From Bin87 sp965232895 (GTDB lineage Bacteria; Chloroflexota; Dehalococcoidia; Lucifugimonadales; UBA3495): DNA of 64,000 nt. Position 1 is the stretch's first letter. The number at the start of each line of letters is the position of its first letter. The stretch lies in the NCBI GenBank assembly GCA_965232895.1, contig OZ247430.1, positions 3,100,001 to 3,164,000 on the forward strand, given 5' to 3'. This document shows, one piece after another, positions 34,162 to 43,102 of this stretch. The notes under the pieces were generated by a model. That model did no database searches. It was not told the origin of the DNA and saw only the letters and a program-made list of their open reading frames with translations. The position numbers and the translations under genes were made by a program.

Positions 34162-36318
34162 TCATTTGCTACTTCCGGGTGGTGTAGCGCGCTTGTCGCC
34201 ATCATATCCCCAGCAGACGACTTTACCTGTTGGTTTAATGGCGCAGGCATGTCTGCTTCCAGTGCTGACCGATGAATATGTCCCACCGGGTAGAGTTTCT
34301 GTAAGGTGATTGGTATCAAAACCCCAGCCTTTGTACCCCCAACAAGATAATTCTCCGCCTTGTAATACCCCACATGAGCCTCCTGTGGAAAAGGAAAAAT
34401 CGGACGCGATTGACGCAAATTTGCCTTTGGGCAAAGGGACAGTCCAATACTTCATTGAGCTGGTATCACCCCAGCACTCCAACTCACCGCTGGTTCGTAT
34501 GCCGCATGCATAAGTATTCTCAGCAACAACTGAAATAAAGGTTCCTTGTGGAGGCTGTAGCGAAGGCGTCTCTCCGAATCCCCAGCAGACAACAGTATCA
34601 TTCATACGAACACCGCACCCACTGCCACCGTGGACACTGATCGACCGGAAAGATCCATCGGGCGGTTGGGGGACGGGATCGTTTTGATCAATGGACCAAC
34701 AGGCAACGGTGCTATCACCGCGGATCGCACAGGCTGAATTGAACCCAACACTGACAGCATCAAAGTGCCCGAGCGGTGGAGAATCACCTCCGTTGCCTCC
34801 CCAGCAAACGATCTGACTGGTTCGGTTTATAGGCTTGAAATGCAACACTCCACAGGTTGCATTGAATCCTGCACTGACAGACTTGAATGCTTCGGCAGAT
34901 GGAGCAGGGGGGTGTGGAATATCTCCCCAGCAAGAGACACGTCTGGTCGCTAGAAGTATACCGCAGGTATAATTGTGTCCTGCATCTATTGAGACAAATT
35001 GCTCACCGGGCGGCGTTGCTCGTTTGTCGCCGTCATGTCCCCAGCAAGTTATGTCCCCAGCAGGTGATAACGCACATGCGAAATTGCCTCCGACATCCAC
35101 TGACTGGAAGGGTCCCTCATGGACTGACCAGAGGTCATAAGCCCATCCATCATAGCAATAAACTCTACCTTGATCAGTTAGTCCGCAAACTTGGTCACTT
35201 CCTACACGTACAGACAGGAAAGGTTCATCAGGTATGGATATTATCTGGTCGACTTTCCCGTAATACATGCGGCCTACATTGTCTGGCCAACAGACTATGT
35301 TGCTACGATCTGTAATCCCGCAATTTCCATCTATGGATCTGAATGTGTGGCTGTTTGCTACCATTAGGTTGGGAGGATTGTCCACATCAAATCCTCGATC
35401 GTAATGAAATCCCCAACATAACACTCTCTTGTCGGTCCTTAGTGCGCATGTACTGTCCCAATTGGCAGTAACGGAGAGGTAGGTTCCCGCGGGGATTGAT
35501 ACCTGACCGCTGGGATCCCGCCCTTTGCATACTATCTTGCCATTGTCTCTTAAAGCACAAGTGTGCGTAGGACTGGTACTGATTTGTTCAAAATCTTGTT
35601 CATTGGAAAACTGCCGGGGTGTTCCAAAGGTATGATTGTCGGGTTCCCGCCCGGGTAGGAACTCCACTAGATGAGACGGCGATGAACCCCAGCACCAAGC
35701 CTCACCTTGTACTGTAATGGCACAACTGCTCCCCCCATTTACGCTTACGGCTTTGAAGCGACCTTCCGGTGGACGCGATTTATAAATGTAGTTAGACCCC
35801 CAACATTCCAATGTCCCGTCCATGCGGATACCGCAACTATGGTCCGAACCCGTGCTGATCACTTTGAACTTCGGAGATGACGGTACGGTAAACTTCGCCC
35901 AGTTGCTCAATCGGGACCAATGGACACCGCCATCGTGCGTTTTCCGGCTCGCTATCACCGCGAACCAGTACTCTCGCCCCGGCTCAAGATCCTCCACGGT
36001 AGCATCATGACTTTCTGACCGGTGGGAATCGCCACTGTGACCATCAGCTTGGACAGCCCATATCCAGTAATCCGTAGCATCGGGCACGGGAGTCCAACGC
36101 AAACGTACTTCACCTACCGCATCCCCTGGCGCCGCGTGTAGTCCGGTGGGATTTTCCAATGGCAAAGGCTGTTGAGGCTGCCTTTGCTGCGGCACCGAAT
36201 TCGGACCCTGTCCAAATAATTGTGGCACCTGACCAAAACTCGATGCAGCAGCAATGGCTGATGCTGCGAAAATAACCAAAAGCACGACAACACGTTGCTC
36301 GAAAAGTATGCGGCGCAT
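34162..36318 (-). CDS. Secreted RCC1-repeat protein with fibronectin-like domain
   Basis: 718 residues from the ATG at 36318 (GGAGC upstream; an in-frame start 11 codons earlier is possible). Hydrophobic signal segment VVVLLVIFAASAIAAAS, then a Pro/Gln-rich spacer, a fibronectin type III-like domain (about 60-155: LRWTPVPDATDYWIWAV, LEPGREYWFAVIA) and about twelve RCC1-type blades to the C-terminus. Each repeat has the form C-G/A-I...G-x-V/L-x-C-W-G, so cysteines probably pair within each blade, giving a disulfide-stabilised beta propeller outside the cell. Its base composition is visibly richer in A/T than its neighbours, suggesting separate origin. Role likely adhesion or protein binding. 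Confidence 0.82.
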   Translation of the reverse strand: MRRILFEQRVVVLLVIFAASAIAAASSFGQVPQLFGQGPNSVPQQRQPQQPLPLENPTGLHAAPGDAVGEVRLRWTPVPDATDYWIWAVQADGHSGDSHRSESHDATVEDLEPGREYWFAVIASRKTHDGGVHWSRLSNWAKFTVPSSPKFKVISTGSDHSCGIRMDGTLECWGSNYIYKSRPPEGRFKAVSVNGGSSCAITVQGEAWCWGSSPSHLVEFLPGREPDNHTFGTPRQFSNEQDFEQISTSPTHTCALRDNGKIVCKGRDPSGQVSIPAGTYLSVTANWDSTCALRTDKRVLCWGFHYDRGFDVDNPPNLMVANSHTFRSIDGNCGITDRSNIVCWPDNVGRMYYGKVDQIISIPDEPFLSVRVGSDQVCGLTDQGRVYCYDGWAYDLWSVHEGPFQSVDVGGNFACALSPAGDITCWGHDGDKRATPPGEQFVSIDAGHNYTCGILLATRRVSCWGDIPHPPAPSAEAFKSVSAGFNATCGVLHFKPINRTSQIVCWGGNGGDSPPLGHFDAVSVGFNSACAIRGDSTVACWSIDQNDPVPQPPDGSFRSISVHGGSGCGVRMNDTVVCWGFGETPSLQPPQGTFISVVAENTYACGIRTSGELECWGDTSSMKYWTVPLPKGKFASIASDFSFSTGGSCGVLQGGELSCWGYKGWGFDTNHLTETLPGGTYSSVSTGSRHACAIKPTGKVVCWGYDGDKRATPPGSSK

Positions 36319-36357
36319 TGGTGGCGCTCCTAACCAAAGGTGAGGTCTCATGGGCCG

Positions 36358-37470
36358 TTATGCTATTACGCGGCGGAAGTAGTCCAGGGCGTTGCCGCCG
36401 ACGATCTTGAGCACGTCCTCGTCGGAGTGGCCGCGCCGGATCAACCCGCGCACGATGTTCTTGCCGTCGGCGGGTGATTCCAGGCCGTTGAGGTACGGAG
36501 CTGGCAGTTGGTCCGGTCCCCGTCCCAGCAGGACCCGGTGGAACGCTACGTGGTCGCCCACGGTGGTGTCGGTGCCGATGCCCACGTGATCGACGCCCAC
36601 CAGGTTCACCATGTAGTCGTAGTGGTCCAGTACGCACTCGATGTCCTGCTCAGGATCGTCGCTCAGCGAGTTGGGCACTGCGGTGATGCACACCAGGCCG
36701 CCGTTGCGCGCGCAGGCGACCAGTTCCTCGTCCCGGCGCGTGCGGCCGTTGGGGCGCAGCGTATAGGAGGCGTTGTGGCTGAACACCGTAGGTGCACGGG
36801 AGACTTCGATGGCGTCCATCGCCGTGGGGGTCGAGGCGTGGGACAGGTCCACGGCCATGCCAAGGTCGTTCATGCGGTGGACGACCTCCACGCCGAAGTT
36901 GCTGAGCCCGCCCGGGTTGCGCTCCGTCTGGCCGTCGCCGATGAAGTTGCGGCGGTTGTAGGTGATGCCGGCCAGACGCACGCCCATGCCAAACAGGGCG
37001 TCCACCCGCTCGATGCGGTTTCCGATGGCCAGGTGCTCCAGCGTGGGCAGGAAACCGATCTTGCCCTGCTGGCGCGCCGCCAGGATCTCGTCGGCGTTGC
37101 CCACCCGCACGATGTTGTCCTGCGTGGCCACGTCGGCCAGCATCCCGCCAACCTCCGCGGCGATGTCCTCATATTCCATGAAGGACATGTCGGTGGCGCT
37201 CTTGAACCCGCTGAACGCGCTGGCCGTGGTCACCGCCGACCATCCGCCGGCCTCCACCGCCTGGTAGCCATACTGGTAGCGGCTCGTGCGCAGGAACTCG
37301 ATGAATCGATCCATGTCCTCCGGCAACAGGAAGGGGTGCTGGTGAACGTCGATCATCACCGCCTGATCCATGATCCGCTCGAAGCGGGTCTGCTCGGCGG
37401 CGCTGAGCGGAACCTCCGACGACGGCACCCGGCCCACCTCGCGGACCATTTCGAAAATCTGAGTGACCAT
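36358..37470 (-). CDS. Membrane-dipeptidase-family (M19) metallohydrolase
   Basis: 370 residues from the ATG at 37470, which AGGAGGG precedes. TIM-barrel zinc peptidase of family M19. The first metal-binding strand reads IDVHQHP (Asp41, His43, His45) instead of the usual DGHxD, so one aspartate ligand is replaced by histidine. Later ligands fit the family: LEHLA (bridging Glu), LSHAS and SHNAS (histidines), and VGIGTD. Family members hydrolyse dipeptides with D- or dehydro-residues at the second position and some beta-lactams. Probably cytoplasmic. The RCC1-repeat gene follows 39 bases downstream on the same strand. Confidence 0.88.
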   Translation of the reverse strand: MVTQIFEMVREVGRVPSSEVPLSAAEQTRFERIMDQAVMIDVHQHPFLLPEDMDRFIEFLRTSRYQYGYQAVEAGGWSAVTTASAFSGFKSATDMSFMEYEDIAAEVGGMLADVATQDNIVRVGNADEILAARQQGKIGFLPTLEHLAIGNRIERVDALFGMGVRLAGITYNRRNFIGDGQTERNPGGLSNFGVEVVHRMNDLGMAVDLSHASTPTAMDAIEVSRAPTVFSHNASYTLRPNGRTRRDEELVACARNGGLVCITAVPNSLSDDPEQDIECVLDHYDYMVNLVGVDHVGIGTDTTVGDHVAFHRVLLGRGPDQLPAPYLNGLESPADGKNIVRGLIRRGHSDEDVLKIVGGNALDYFRRVIA

Positions 37471-37567
37471 GGACAACCCTCCTTTTATCTACGGTCAAGC
37501 GCACACACGGTACACCCGTCACGATGGTACACCCGTTACGGTCACCGCGGGCGGCGCGGGTCGACGT

Positions 37568-38398
37568 TCACATCGTGCGCCAGGCCGCTCCTTCCGTCAG
37601 GGCCAGGAACTGCTCCACCAGCGCCGGGTTCGACACGATGAGGCCCGGCGAAAACAGGGTAGCGTCCTTCAGCGTCGCCCGGTCCAGCGCCTGCCCTCCG
37701 GCTTCCCTCGCCAGCAGCACGCCTGACGCGATGTCCCAGGCGGACAGGCTGTGGTGGAAATACAGGTCGATGCGCCCGCAGGCGGCATAGGCCAGGCCGA
37801 GGGCGCTGGAACCCATCAGCCGGTATCCCTGGACCCGCGGCCACACTCCGGCGGCCAGTTCCAGCAGCATCTTGGCCTGGTCAAAGTTGTAGCCCAGGTC
37901 GAACCCCAGCACCGCCGCGTCGATGTCATCGCGGTCGGACACGGTGACGGACTGCCCGTTCAGCGTGGCCCCGCGTCCCTCCTGCGCCGAAAACATCTCG
38001 TCGCGCACCGGGTCGTAGGTGACGCCGCAAACCACCTGATCGCCGTCCGCGATTGCTACAACCACGCAGAAATGGGGGATGCCCTCAGCAAAATTGCGCG
38101 TGCCGTCGATGGGGTCCACCACCCAGGTGTACGGCGATGTGCCGGGAACCGGAGCAGACTCCTCCGAGAGAATGCCGAAATCAGGGTATTCGCCGGCTAC
38201 GTATTCGAGGATCAGCTTTTCGGACGCCAGGTCCGCGTCGGTGACCACGTTGGCCCGACCCTTGAGACTGACCTCCACGTCGGTCCGAAAACGCCCCAGG
38301 ACCAACTCGCCGGCTTGCCTTGCGGCGGTTTCGCACACCGCCAGCGCCGACCGGCCGGAACGGGAAATGGGCAATTCGTGGACGGTTTCGGTTGGCAT
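37568..38398 (-). CDS. Inositol monophosphatase-family phosphatase
   Basis: 276 residues from the ATG at 38398; the 48 codons upstream run into repeat element D and are excluded. Magnesium-binding signatures are intact: ILSEES (Glu79 or 80), DPIDGTRNF (Asp95, Asp98) and SAWDIASG near the C-terminus. Substrates of this family include inositol-1-phosphate, histidinol phosphate and 3'-phosphoadenosine 5'-phosphate; which one applies here cannot be told. Soluble enzyme. No strong ribosome binding site. Confidence 0.9.
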   Translation of the reverse strand: MPTETVHELPISRSGRSALAVCETAARQAGELVLGRFRTDVEVSLKGRANVVTDADLASEKLILEYVAGEYPDFGILSEESAPVPGTSPYTWVVDPIDGTRNFAEGIPHFCVVVAIADGDQVVCGVTYDPVRDEMFSAQEGRGATLNGQSVTVSDRDDIDAAVLGFDLGYNFDQAKMLLELAAGVWPRVQGYRLMGSSALGLAYAACGRIDLYFHHSLSAWDIASGVLLAREAGGQALDRATLKDATLFSPGLIVSNPALVEQFLALTEGAAWRTM

Positions 38399-38476
38399 CA
38401 GGGCAAACTCATGCGGACTATCAGGATGCGGGTAGTCTAGCACCCGCCGTTCCCGGCATACAACCGAACCCAGTTC

Positions 38477-38689
38477 ACGCGTACCCATTTTGTCTTTTAC
38501 ATTGATGCACCGGATGAACAGGGCGCCGGATGAACAGGGCACCGGATGAACAGGATTTGATTGATTATTGTGAACGCTCCCGCGCTCTTGACGATGCTGA
38601 AAATTGAACGCCCCACCCGCACGCCATCATCCGGTCTATCCTGCTTATCGATGTAAATGGCTCCCGCAGTTGTCAAACCGGGTACGCAT
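38477..38689. repeat. Interspersed inverted-end element D (about 213 bp)
   Basis: Ends ACGCGTACCCATTTT (38477-38491) and AAACCGGGTACGCAT (38675-38689). It is a near copy of element C. The main difference is that the 16-base CACCGGATGAACAGGG unit is present three times (38508-38523, 38524-38539, 38540-38554) rather than once. It fills most of the 355 bases between the phosphatase and the Nudix gene; nothing else was found there. Confidence 0.78.
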
Positions 38690-38741
38690 GGGCCACCGAA
38701 CGACCCGGCGCATACTCGACGCCTGGTGCCTCGCCCCGTGC

Positions 38742-38747
38742 TATACT
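38742..38747 (+). promoter_or_regulatory. -10 element implying a leaderless Nudix mRNA
   Basis: TATACT ends 6 bases before the GTG start codon at 38754, so transcription would begin at or next to the start codon. Confidence 0.45.
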
Positions 38748-38753
38748 TCGGCC

Positions 38754-39212
38754 GTGAGTACGCAGGCAGACAGGCCGCTGGTGGGCGTGGGGGTGGTATT
38801 CGTGCGGGGCGGCAAGGTCTTCCTCGCCCAGCGGCAGGGAGCCCACGGCGAGGCGACCTGGGGTTCAGCGGGAGGGCACCTGGAGTTCGGAGAAACCCTG
38901 GAGCAATGTGCCCGCAGGGAGGCGCTGGAGGAATTGGGAGTGGCGGTGAGTGAACTCCGCGTGCTGTGTATGAGCAACATTGTTGCTTATGACCGCCACT
39001 ATGTGGATGTAGAGTTCCTGGGCGACATCGGCGACCAGGATCCCATTCCTCAGGCAAGCGACGGATCATTCTGCGATTACGGCTGGTTTCCCCTGCGCGA
39101 GCCGCCCCAACCGCTGTTCGAACCGATGCGGCTGGCGATCGTCAGCCTGCTCTCAGGCGACTGGTACCACCCGCCCCCCGGAGAGGGCACGCGCGCGCTC
39201 CGTTCCGACTAG
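38754..39212 (+). CDS. Nudix hydrolase (NUDT15/MTH2-like)
   Basis: 152 residues starting at GTG 38754 (the frame continues upstream only into promoter and repeat DNA). The Nudix box is complete: G41, E47, R55-E56, E59-E60, G62 in the pattern Gx5Ex7REUxEExGU. The sequence VFLAQRQGAHGEATWGSAGGHLEFGE (only partly quoted as GEATWGSAGGHLEFGE) is closest to NUDT15-type enzymes, which hydrolyse nucleoside triphosphates including oxidised or modified ones. Likely nucleotide-pool sanitising. No Shine-Dalgarno sequence, consistent with a leaderless transcript. Confidence 0.9.
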   Translation: MSTQADRPLVGVGVVFVRGGKVFLAQRQGAHGEATWGSAGGHLEFGETLEQCARREALEELGVAVSELRVLCMSNIVAYDRHYVDVEFLGDIGDQDPIPQASDGSFCDYGWFPLREPPQPLFEPMRLAIVSLLSGDWYHPPPGEGTRALRSD

Positions 39213-39320
39213 CGCGAACTCGCCCCTGACGCGCCCCAAAACGACCGGGAGGTCTGGCAAATTTCCTGAAATCGGTGAATTGCTGACATCTGTCGCGTAG
39301 CAAAGGAACGGCAGATTTGG

Positions 39321-39326
39321 TATAAT
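39321..39326 (+). promoter_or_regulatory. -10 element of gyrB
   Basis: TATAAT about 100 bases upstream of the gyrB start; the -35 region is weak. Confidence 0.45.
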
Positions 39327-39425
39327 GCTATTTGCGCCTATACTGGACATTGTTGTACTGCGTTACAGTAATGTCTTCGACATATTCGCAGTTGCAGAGG
39401 CTCAGGACCGGAGAAATCACTCAGC

Positions 39426-41417
39426 ATGACTCAACCAGTAGTGTTACCTGCAGCAGAACAATCCGCCGAATATACGTCGGACAATATTCAAGTATTGAAA
39501 GGGCTGGAAGCCGTTCGCGTCCGCCCGGGAATGTACATCGGCAGTACCGGTGTGGACGGTCTCCATCATCTCATCAAGGAGTTGTTGGACAACGCAGTGG
39601 ACGAGGCCTTGGCCGGCCACTGTGATCGCATCGACGTGCGCATTGCATCTGACGGCGCCGTCAGCGTCTCCGATAACGGACGTGGCATCCCCGTCGACGT
39701 TCATCCGGAGACCGGCGTGTCCGGCCTGGAAACGGTCATGACCACCCTGCACGCCGGCGGCAAGTTCGACGGCGCCGCCTACAAGGTTTCCGGTGGACTC
39801 CACGGCGTCGGCGCATCCGTGGTCAACGCCCTGGCCTCACGTCTCCACGCCGAAGTGTGCCGGGGAGGGTTGCGCTACACCCAGGACTACGCCAAGGGCA
39901 TCCCCACCGGAGAACTCCAGCAGCATCAGAAGGTGCGCAAGCAGGGCACGATGGTCACTTACTATGCCGACCCTGAAATTTTCCCCGAGATTACCTATGA
40001 CTTTGGCCGACTGGTCGCCCAACTCCGCCAGACCGCCTATCTCAACAAGGGCCTGGAGATCTGCCTGGTCAGCGAATTCCACGCGGCGGAACGCAACGGC
40101 GACATCGAACGCTGCTTCTTTTTCGATACCGGCGTGGCCAGCATGGTGCGCAACATCAACCGCAAGCGCAACGTGGTGATGCCGGAACCGTTCTACTACC
40201 AGCGCATCGCTGATGACGCCGACGTCGAGGTTGCCTTCCAGTACCACCATACCGACGGCCACGACAACCTGGCGGCGGACGAGCGCACCTTCGCCAACTG
40301 CATCCTGACGCCCGAGGGCGGCACCCACCTGGCCGGCTTCCGCTCCGCGCTAACCCGCGTGCTGAACGACTACGCCCGCAAGCAGAACTACCTCAAGGAC
40401 CCCAAGGACTCCTTCAGCGGCGAGGACACGCGTGGCGGGCTGGTCGCCGTAATCAGCGTCAAGCTGGGCGACCCGCAGTTCGAGGGTCAGACCAAGAACA
40501 AGCTCAGCAACCCCGAAGTGCGCGGCCGCGTCGAAACCGCAACGTCCGAGGGATTGACCCGCTTCCTTGAGGAGAATCCCACCGCCGCCAAGGGCATGAT
40601 CGAAAAGGTCCAGACCAACCACGCCGCTCGGGAAGCGGCGCGGCGAGCCCGTGACCTGGTGCTCCGCAAGAACGCCCTGGATGGCACGTCGCTGCCCGGC
40701 AAACTCGCCGACTGCGCCGAGCGTGACCCTGCCAGGTCCGAGCTCTACATCGTGGAGGGCGAGTCGGCCGGCGGGTCGGCCAAGATGGGCCGGGATCGCC
40801 AGTTCCAGGCCATCCTCCCGCTCAAGGGCAAGATCCTCAACGTGGAGCGTTTCCTGGACAAGGTGGAGCGCATCCTGGGCCACGAGGAAATCCGGGCCAT
40901 GATCTCAGCCGTGGGCACCGGTGAGGGCGAGGCCTTCGACATCTCCAAGCTCCGCTACCACCACATCATCATCATGACCGACGCCGACGTTGACGGCTCC
41001 CACATCCGGACCCTCATCCTCACCTACTTCTACCGGCGCATGCGCGAGCTCATCGAGGGCGGGTTCCTCTACATCGCGCAGCCACCCCTGTACCGCGTAC
41101 AGCGGGGTCGCAGCATCGCCTACGCCTACTCTGAGGATGAAAAGGACGCGCTGATGAAGCGCATGTCCACCGCGCGGTCCGAGCCATCGATCCAACGGTA
41201 CAAAGGTCTGGGCGAGATGAACGCCGACCAGCTTTGGGAAACCACCATGGACCCGGCGGCGCGCAAGATGCTCAAGGTGACCATCAACGACATCGACGAC
41301 GTGGACTCAATTTCCAACACCGACGGCGTGTTCGCCATGCTCATGGGCGAGCAGGTGGGTCCCCGCAAGAGCTTCATCCAAAGTCACGCCACCGAAGTCC
41401 AGAACCTGGACGTCTAG
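39426..41417 (+). CDS. gyrB: DNA gyrase subunit B
   Basis: 663 residues. With GyrA it introduces negative supercoils using ATP. Domains in order: GHKL ATPase (N-box ELLDNAVDEAL, G-box DNGRGIPVD, and GGLHGVGASVVNAL), transducer, TOPRIM (EGESAGGSA from Glu444 and the metal-binding DADVD at 519-523) and the C-terminal tail with QRYKGLGEMN. Length and the QRYKGLGEMN block suit GyrB or ParE; as no second type II topoisomerase is present, gyrB is the default name. GGAGA precedes the ATG. The hpt gene begins 2 bases after its stop codon. Confidence 0.95.
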   Translation: MTQPVVLPAAEQSAEYTSDNIQVLKGLEAVRVRPGMYIGSTGVDGLHHLIKELLDNAVDEALAGHCDRIDVRIASDGAVSVSDNGRGIPVDVHPETGVSGLETVMTTLHAGGKFDGAAYKVSGGLHGVGASVVNALASRLHAEVCRGGLRYTQDYAKGIPTGELQQHQKVRKQGTMVTYYADPEIFPEITYDFGRLVAQLRQTAYLNKGLEICLVSEFHAAERNGDIERCFFFDTGVASMVRNINRKRNVVMPEPFYYQRIADDADVEVAFQYHHTDGHDNLAADERTFANCILTPEGGTHLAGFRSALTRVLNDYARKQNYLKDPKDSFSGEDTRGGLVAVISVKLGDPQFEGQTKNKLSNPEVRGRVETATSEGLTRFLEENPTAAKGMIEKVQTNHAAREAARRARDLVLRKNALDGTSLPGKLADCAERDPARSELYIVEGESAGGSAKMGRDRQFQAILPLKGKILNVERFLDKVERILGHEEIRAMISAVGTGEGEAFDISKLRYHHIIIMTDADVDGSHIRTLILTYFYRRMRELIEGGFLYIAQPPLYRVQRGRSIAYAYSEDEKDALMKRMSTARSEPSIQRYKGLGEMNADQLWETTMDPAARKMLKVTINDIDDVDSISNTDGVFAMLMGEQVGPRKSFIQSHATEVQNLDV

Positions 41418-41419
41418 CT

Positions 41420-41950
41420 TTGCCAGCCGATCTCGTTCAGCTGATTTCCGGGGCGGATATCCAATCCGGCGTCGCCAAAATGGCGCGGGAGATCGACCGG
41501 GATTACGCAAGCACCGGTCTGGTTATAGTCTGTGTGCTCAAGGGAGGCGTAGTGCTGGCTTCCGACCTGCTCCGGGCGCTGCAGGCTGACGTCCACCGCA
41601 TCGAGTTCGTGCGGGCCAGCAGCTACGGCGCCGGAACTACGTCGTGGGGGCGCGTCGGCATCACCGGCACTCTGGACGCCGAACACGTCCGGGGACAACA
41701 CGTGCTCGTCGTCGACGACATCATTGATACCGGACATACCTGCGCGGCAATAACCAGTTACCTGAACGGACTGGATCCGGCCTCGTTGCGGTATTGCGCT
41801 CTGTTGGACAAACCGGAAGGCCGGCAGGTCGAAGTCCAGTGCGACTACGTTGGCTTCACCATTCCCGGCCATTTCGTAGTCGGCTACGGCATGGACCTCA
41901 ACGAACGCTACCGCGGGCTGCTGGGAATCTATTACTTCCCGGACGAGTAA
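41420..41950 (+). CDS. hpt: Hypoxanthine phosphoribosyltransferase
   Basis: 176 residues from a TTG at 41420, placed two bases after the gyrB stop, so translation is probably coupled; no ATG is available at a sensible position. The PRPP-binding motif is VLVVDDIIDTG (Asp99, Asp100, Asp103), and the N-terminal CVLKGGVVLASDL loop is typical. The enzyme salvages hypoxanthine and guanine to IMP and GMP. Pairing with gyrB looks like a simple shared operon. Confidence 0.93.
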   Translation: MPADLVQLISGADIQSGVAKMAREIDRDYASTGLVIVCVLKGGVVLASDLLRALQADVHRIEFVRASSYGAGTTSWGRVGITGTLDAEHVRGQHVLVVDDIIDTGHTCAAITSYLNGLDPASLRYCALLDKPEGRQVEVQCDYVGFTIPGHFVVGYGMDLNERYRGLLGIYYFPDE

Positions 41951-41986
41951 CCGGTCGGGCCACCGGCGGATTTTCAATCAGCAACG

Positions 41987-43102
41987 CTACTGCCGTCCAA
42001 AAGGATTGTCCGGCGGCAGTTCGATTACGCACTCGTGGAGAGCATTCACCGCTGCTCCTTCTCGATCAATCAGGTCTTCCGGGCTGGCGGCCATCGCCAC
42101 CGCGGGCAGCTGCGCCTCGAACTCAGGCCAGCATTCAGCGTATTCCTTGCCGAACCCGACGACGCTAACGTGCCCGATGAACGTGGCCTGCAAGGTGATA
42201 AGGCGGCGGCGTTGCTCGGGCGGAAGATCGAACAGCTGGTCCGCATCCAGATCCATAAGCCGGTATTCATCGCTGACGGTTGACGCCAGGCACTCGAAGA
42301 CCTCGGACTGCGCGGAGTCCAGCTCGGCCGAGAGCTGAGACGGCTGGGTGGCGGCGACGGCCGCCGGCACGTGGGAATAGAAATCTTCCCGGCAGGACGC
42401 GGTGTCGCTCACGGTCGGGCCGGTCTGGATCGGCCAACTCTGGTCAAACCACCTGGTGATCCGGTCCGCCCGCACTTCTGACGAGTTCTTGAAGAATTGA
42501 TCTGCCTCAAGCAAGGGCAATTGTTCATCCAGGCACGGCGCAATCTGCGTCGTGACGTAATCGAGGTACTGCACGTAGCGAACCGCCCCGAGCAGATTGT
42601 TATCCCCCAGGGCGGCGATCTCCGCTTCCAGCATCCCGAAGCAGGGGCTGTCGGAACGCCACAGCTCCAGCATCCGGGCCAGGGTTTCCTCCGGGGGCGA
42701 CGGGCTTCCGCCGGCCGGCGGAATTTGCTCCAGCGCGATGTTGGCGGATATGTTGCGCTCCAGCATTAAATAAACCCACACTTCGTCAGCGGTGACCGGT
42801 CTGGGTTGAACCGTTTCTGCAATCAGGTCGGCCAGGTTGTCAATGTCCGCGTCCGTAACTTCCGGCGCCGGCCCTGGCGTCGGCGGCACGTACACGACAC
42901 TGGTGGTCGGCTGCAGCGAGGTATCGGAGGGCCCATCGGCGGTGGGTACGGATTGAGGCGGCAGGGGCATTACCGCCGGGCGATCCGTCTCCCCCGGCAG
43001 GGACGGCGCATCCGACTGGCATGACAGAGCCGCCAGCATCAGCCCGATGACGGCGACCGTCAACGCCAGCAGTTGGATACTGCCGGCGCGGCGCGTCACC
43101 AC
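41987..43102 (-). CDS. Lipoprotein, unknown
   Basis: 371 residues, starting at GTG 43102 (or the next GTG codon) and overlapping the end of the gamma-glutamyltransferase gene by 7 bases, so the two are co-translated. The signal peptide ends at lipobox LAALSC with Cys28 lipidated, followed by a Pro/Ser/Thr-rich spacer to about residue 85. The remaining helical domain carries several cysteines (SPCFG, APCLD, ASCRE, FECLA, AECWP, HECVI) that could form disulfides outside the cell. No known family. Coupling suggests action at the cell surface with the transferase. Confidence 0.75.
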   Translation of the reverse strand: MVTRRAGSIQLLALTVAVIGLMLAALSCQSDAPSLPGETDRPAVMPLPPQSVPTADGPSDTSLQPTTSVVYVPPTPGPAPEVTDADIDNLADLIAETVQPRPVTADEVWVYLMLERNISANIALEQIPPAGGSPSPPEETLARMLELWRSDSPCFGMLEAEIAALGDNNLLGAVRYVQYLDYVTTQIAPCLDEQLPLLEADQFFKNSSEVRADRITRWFDQSWPIQTGPTVSDTASCREDFYSHVPAAVAATQPSQLSAELDSAQSEVFECLASTVSDEYRLMDLDADQLFDLPPEQRRRLITLQATFIGHVSVVGFGKEYAECWPEFEAQLPAVAMAASPEDLIDREGAAVNALHECVIELPPDNPFGRQ

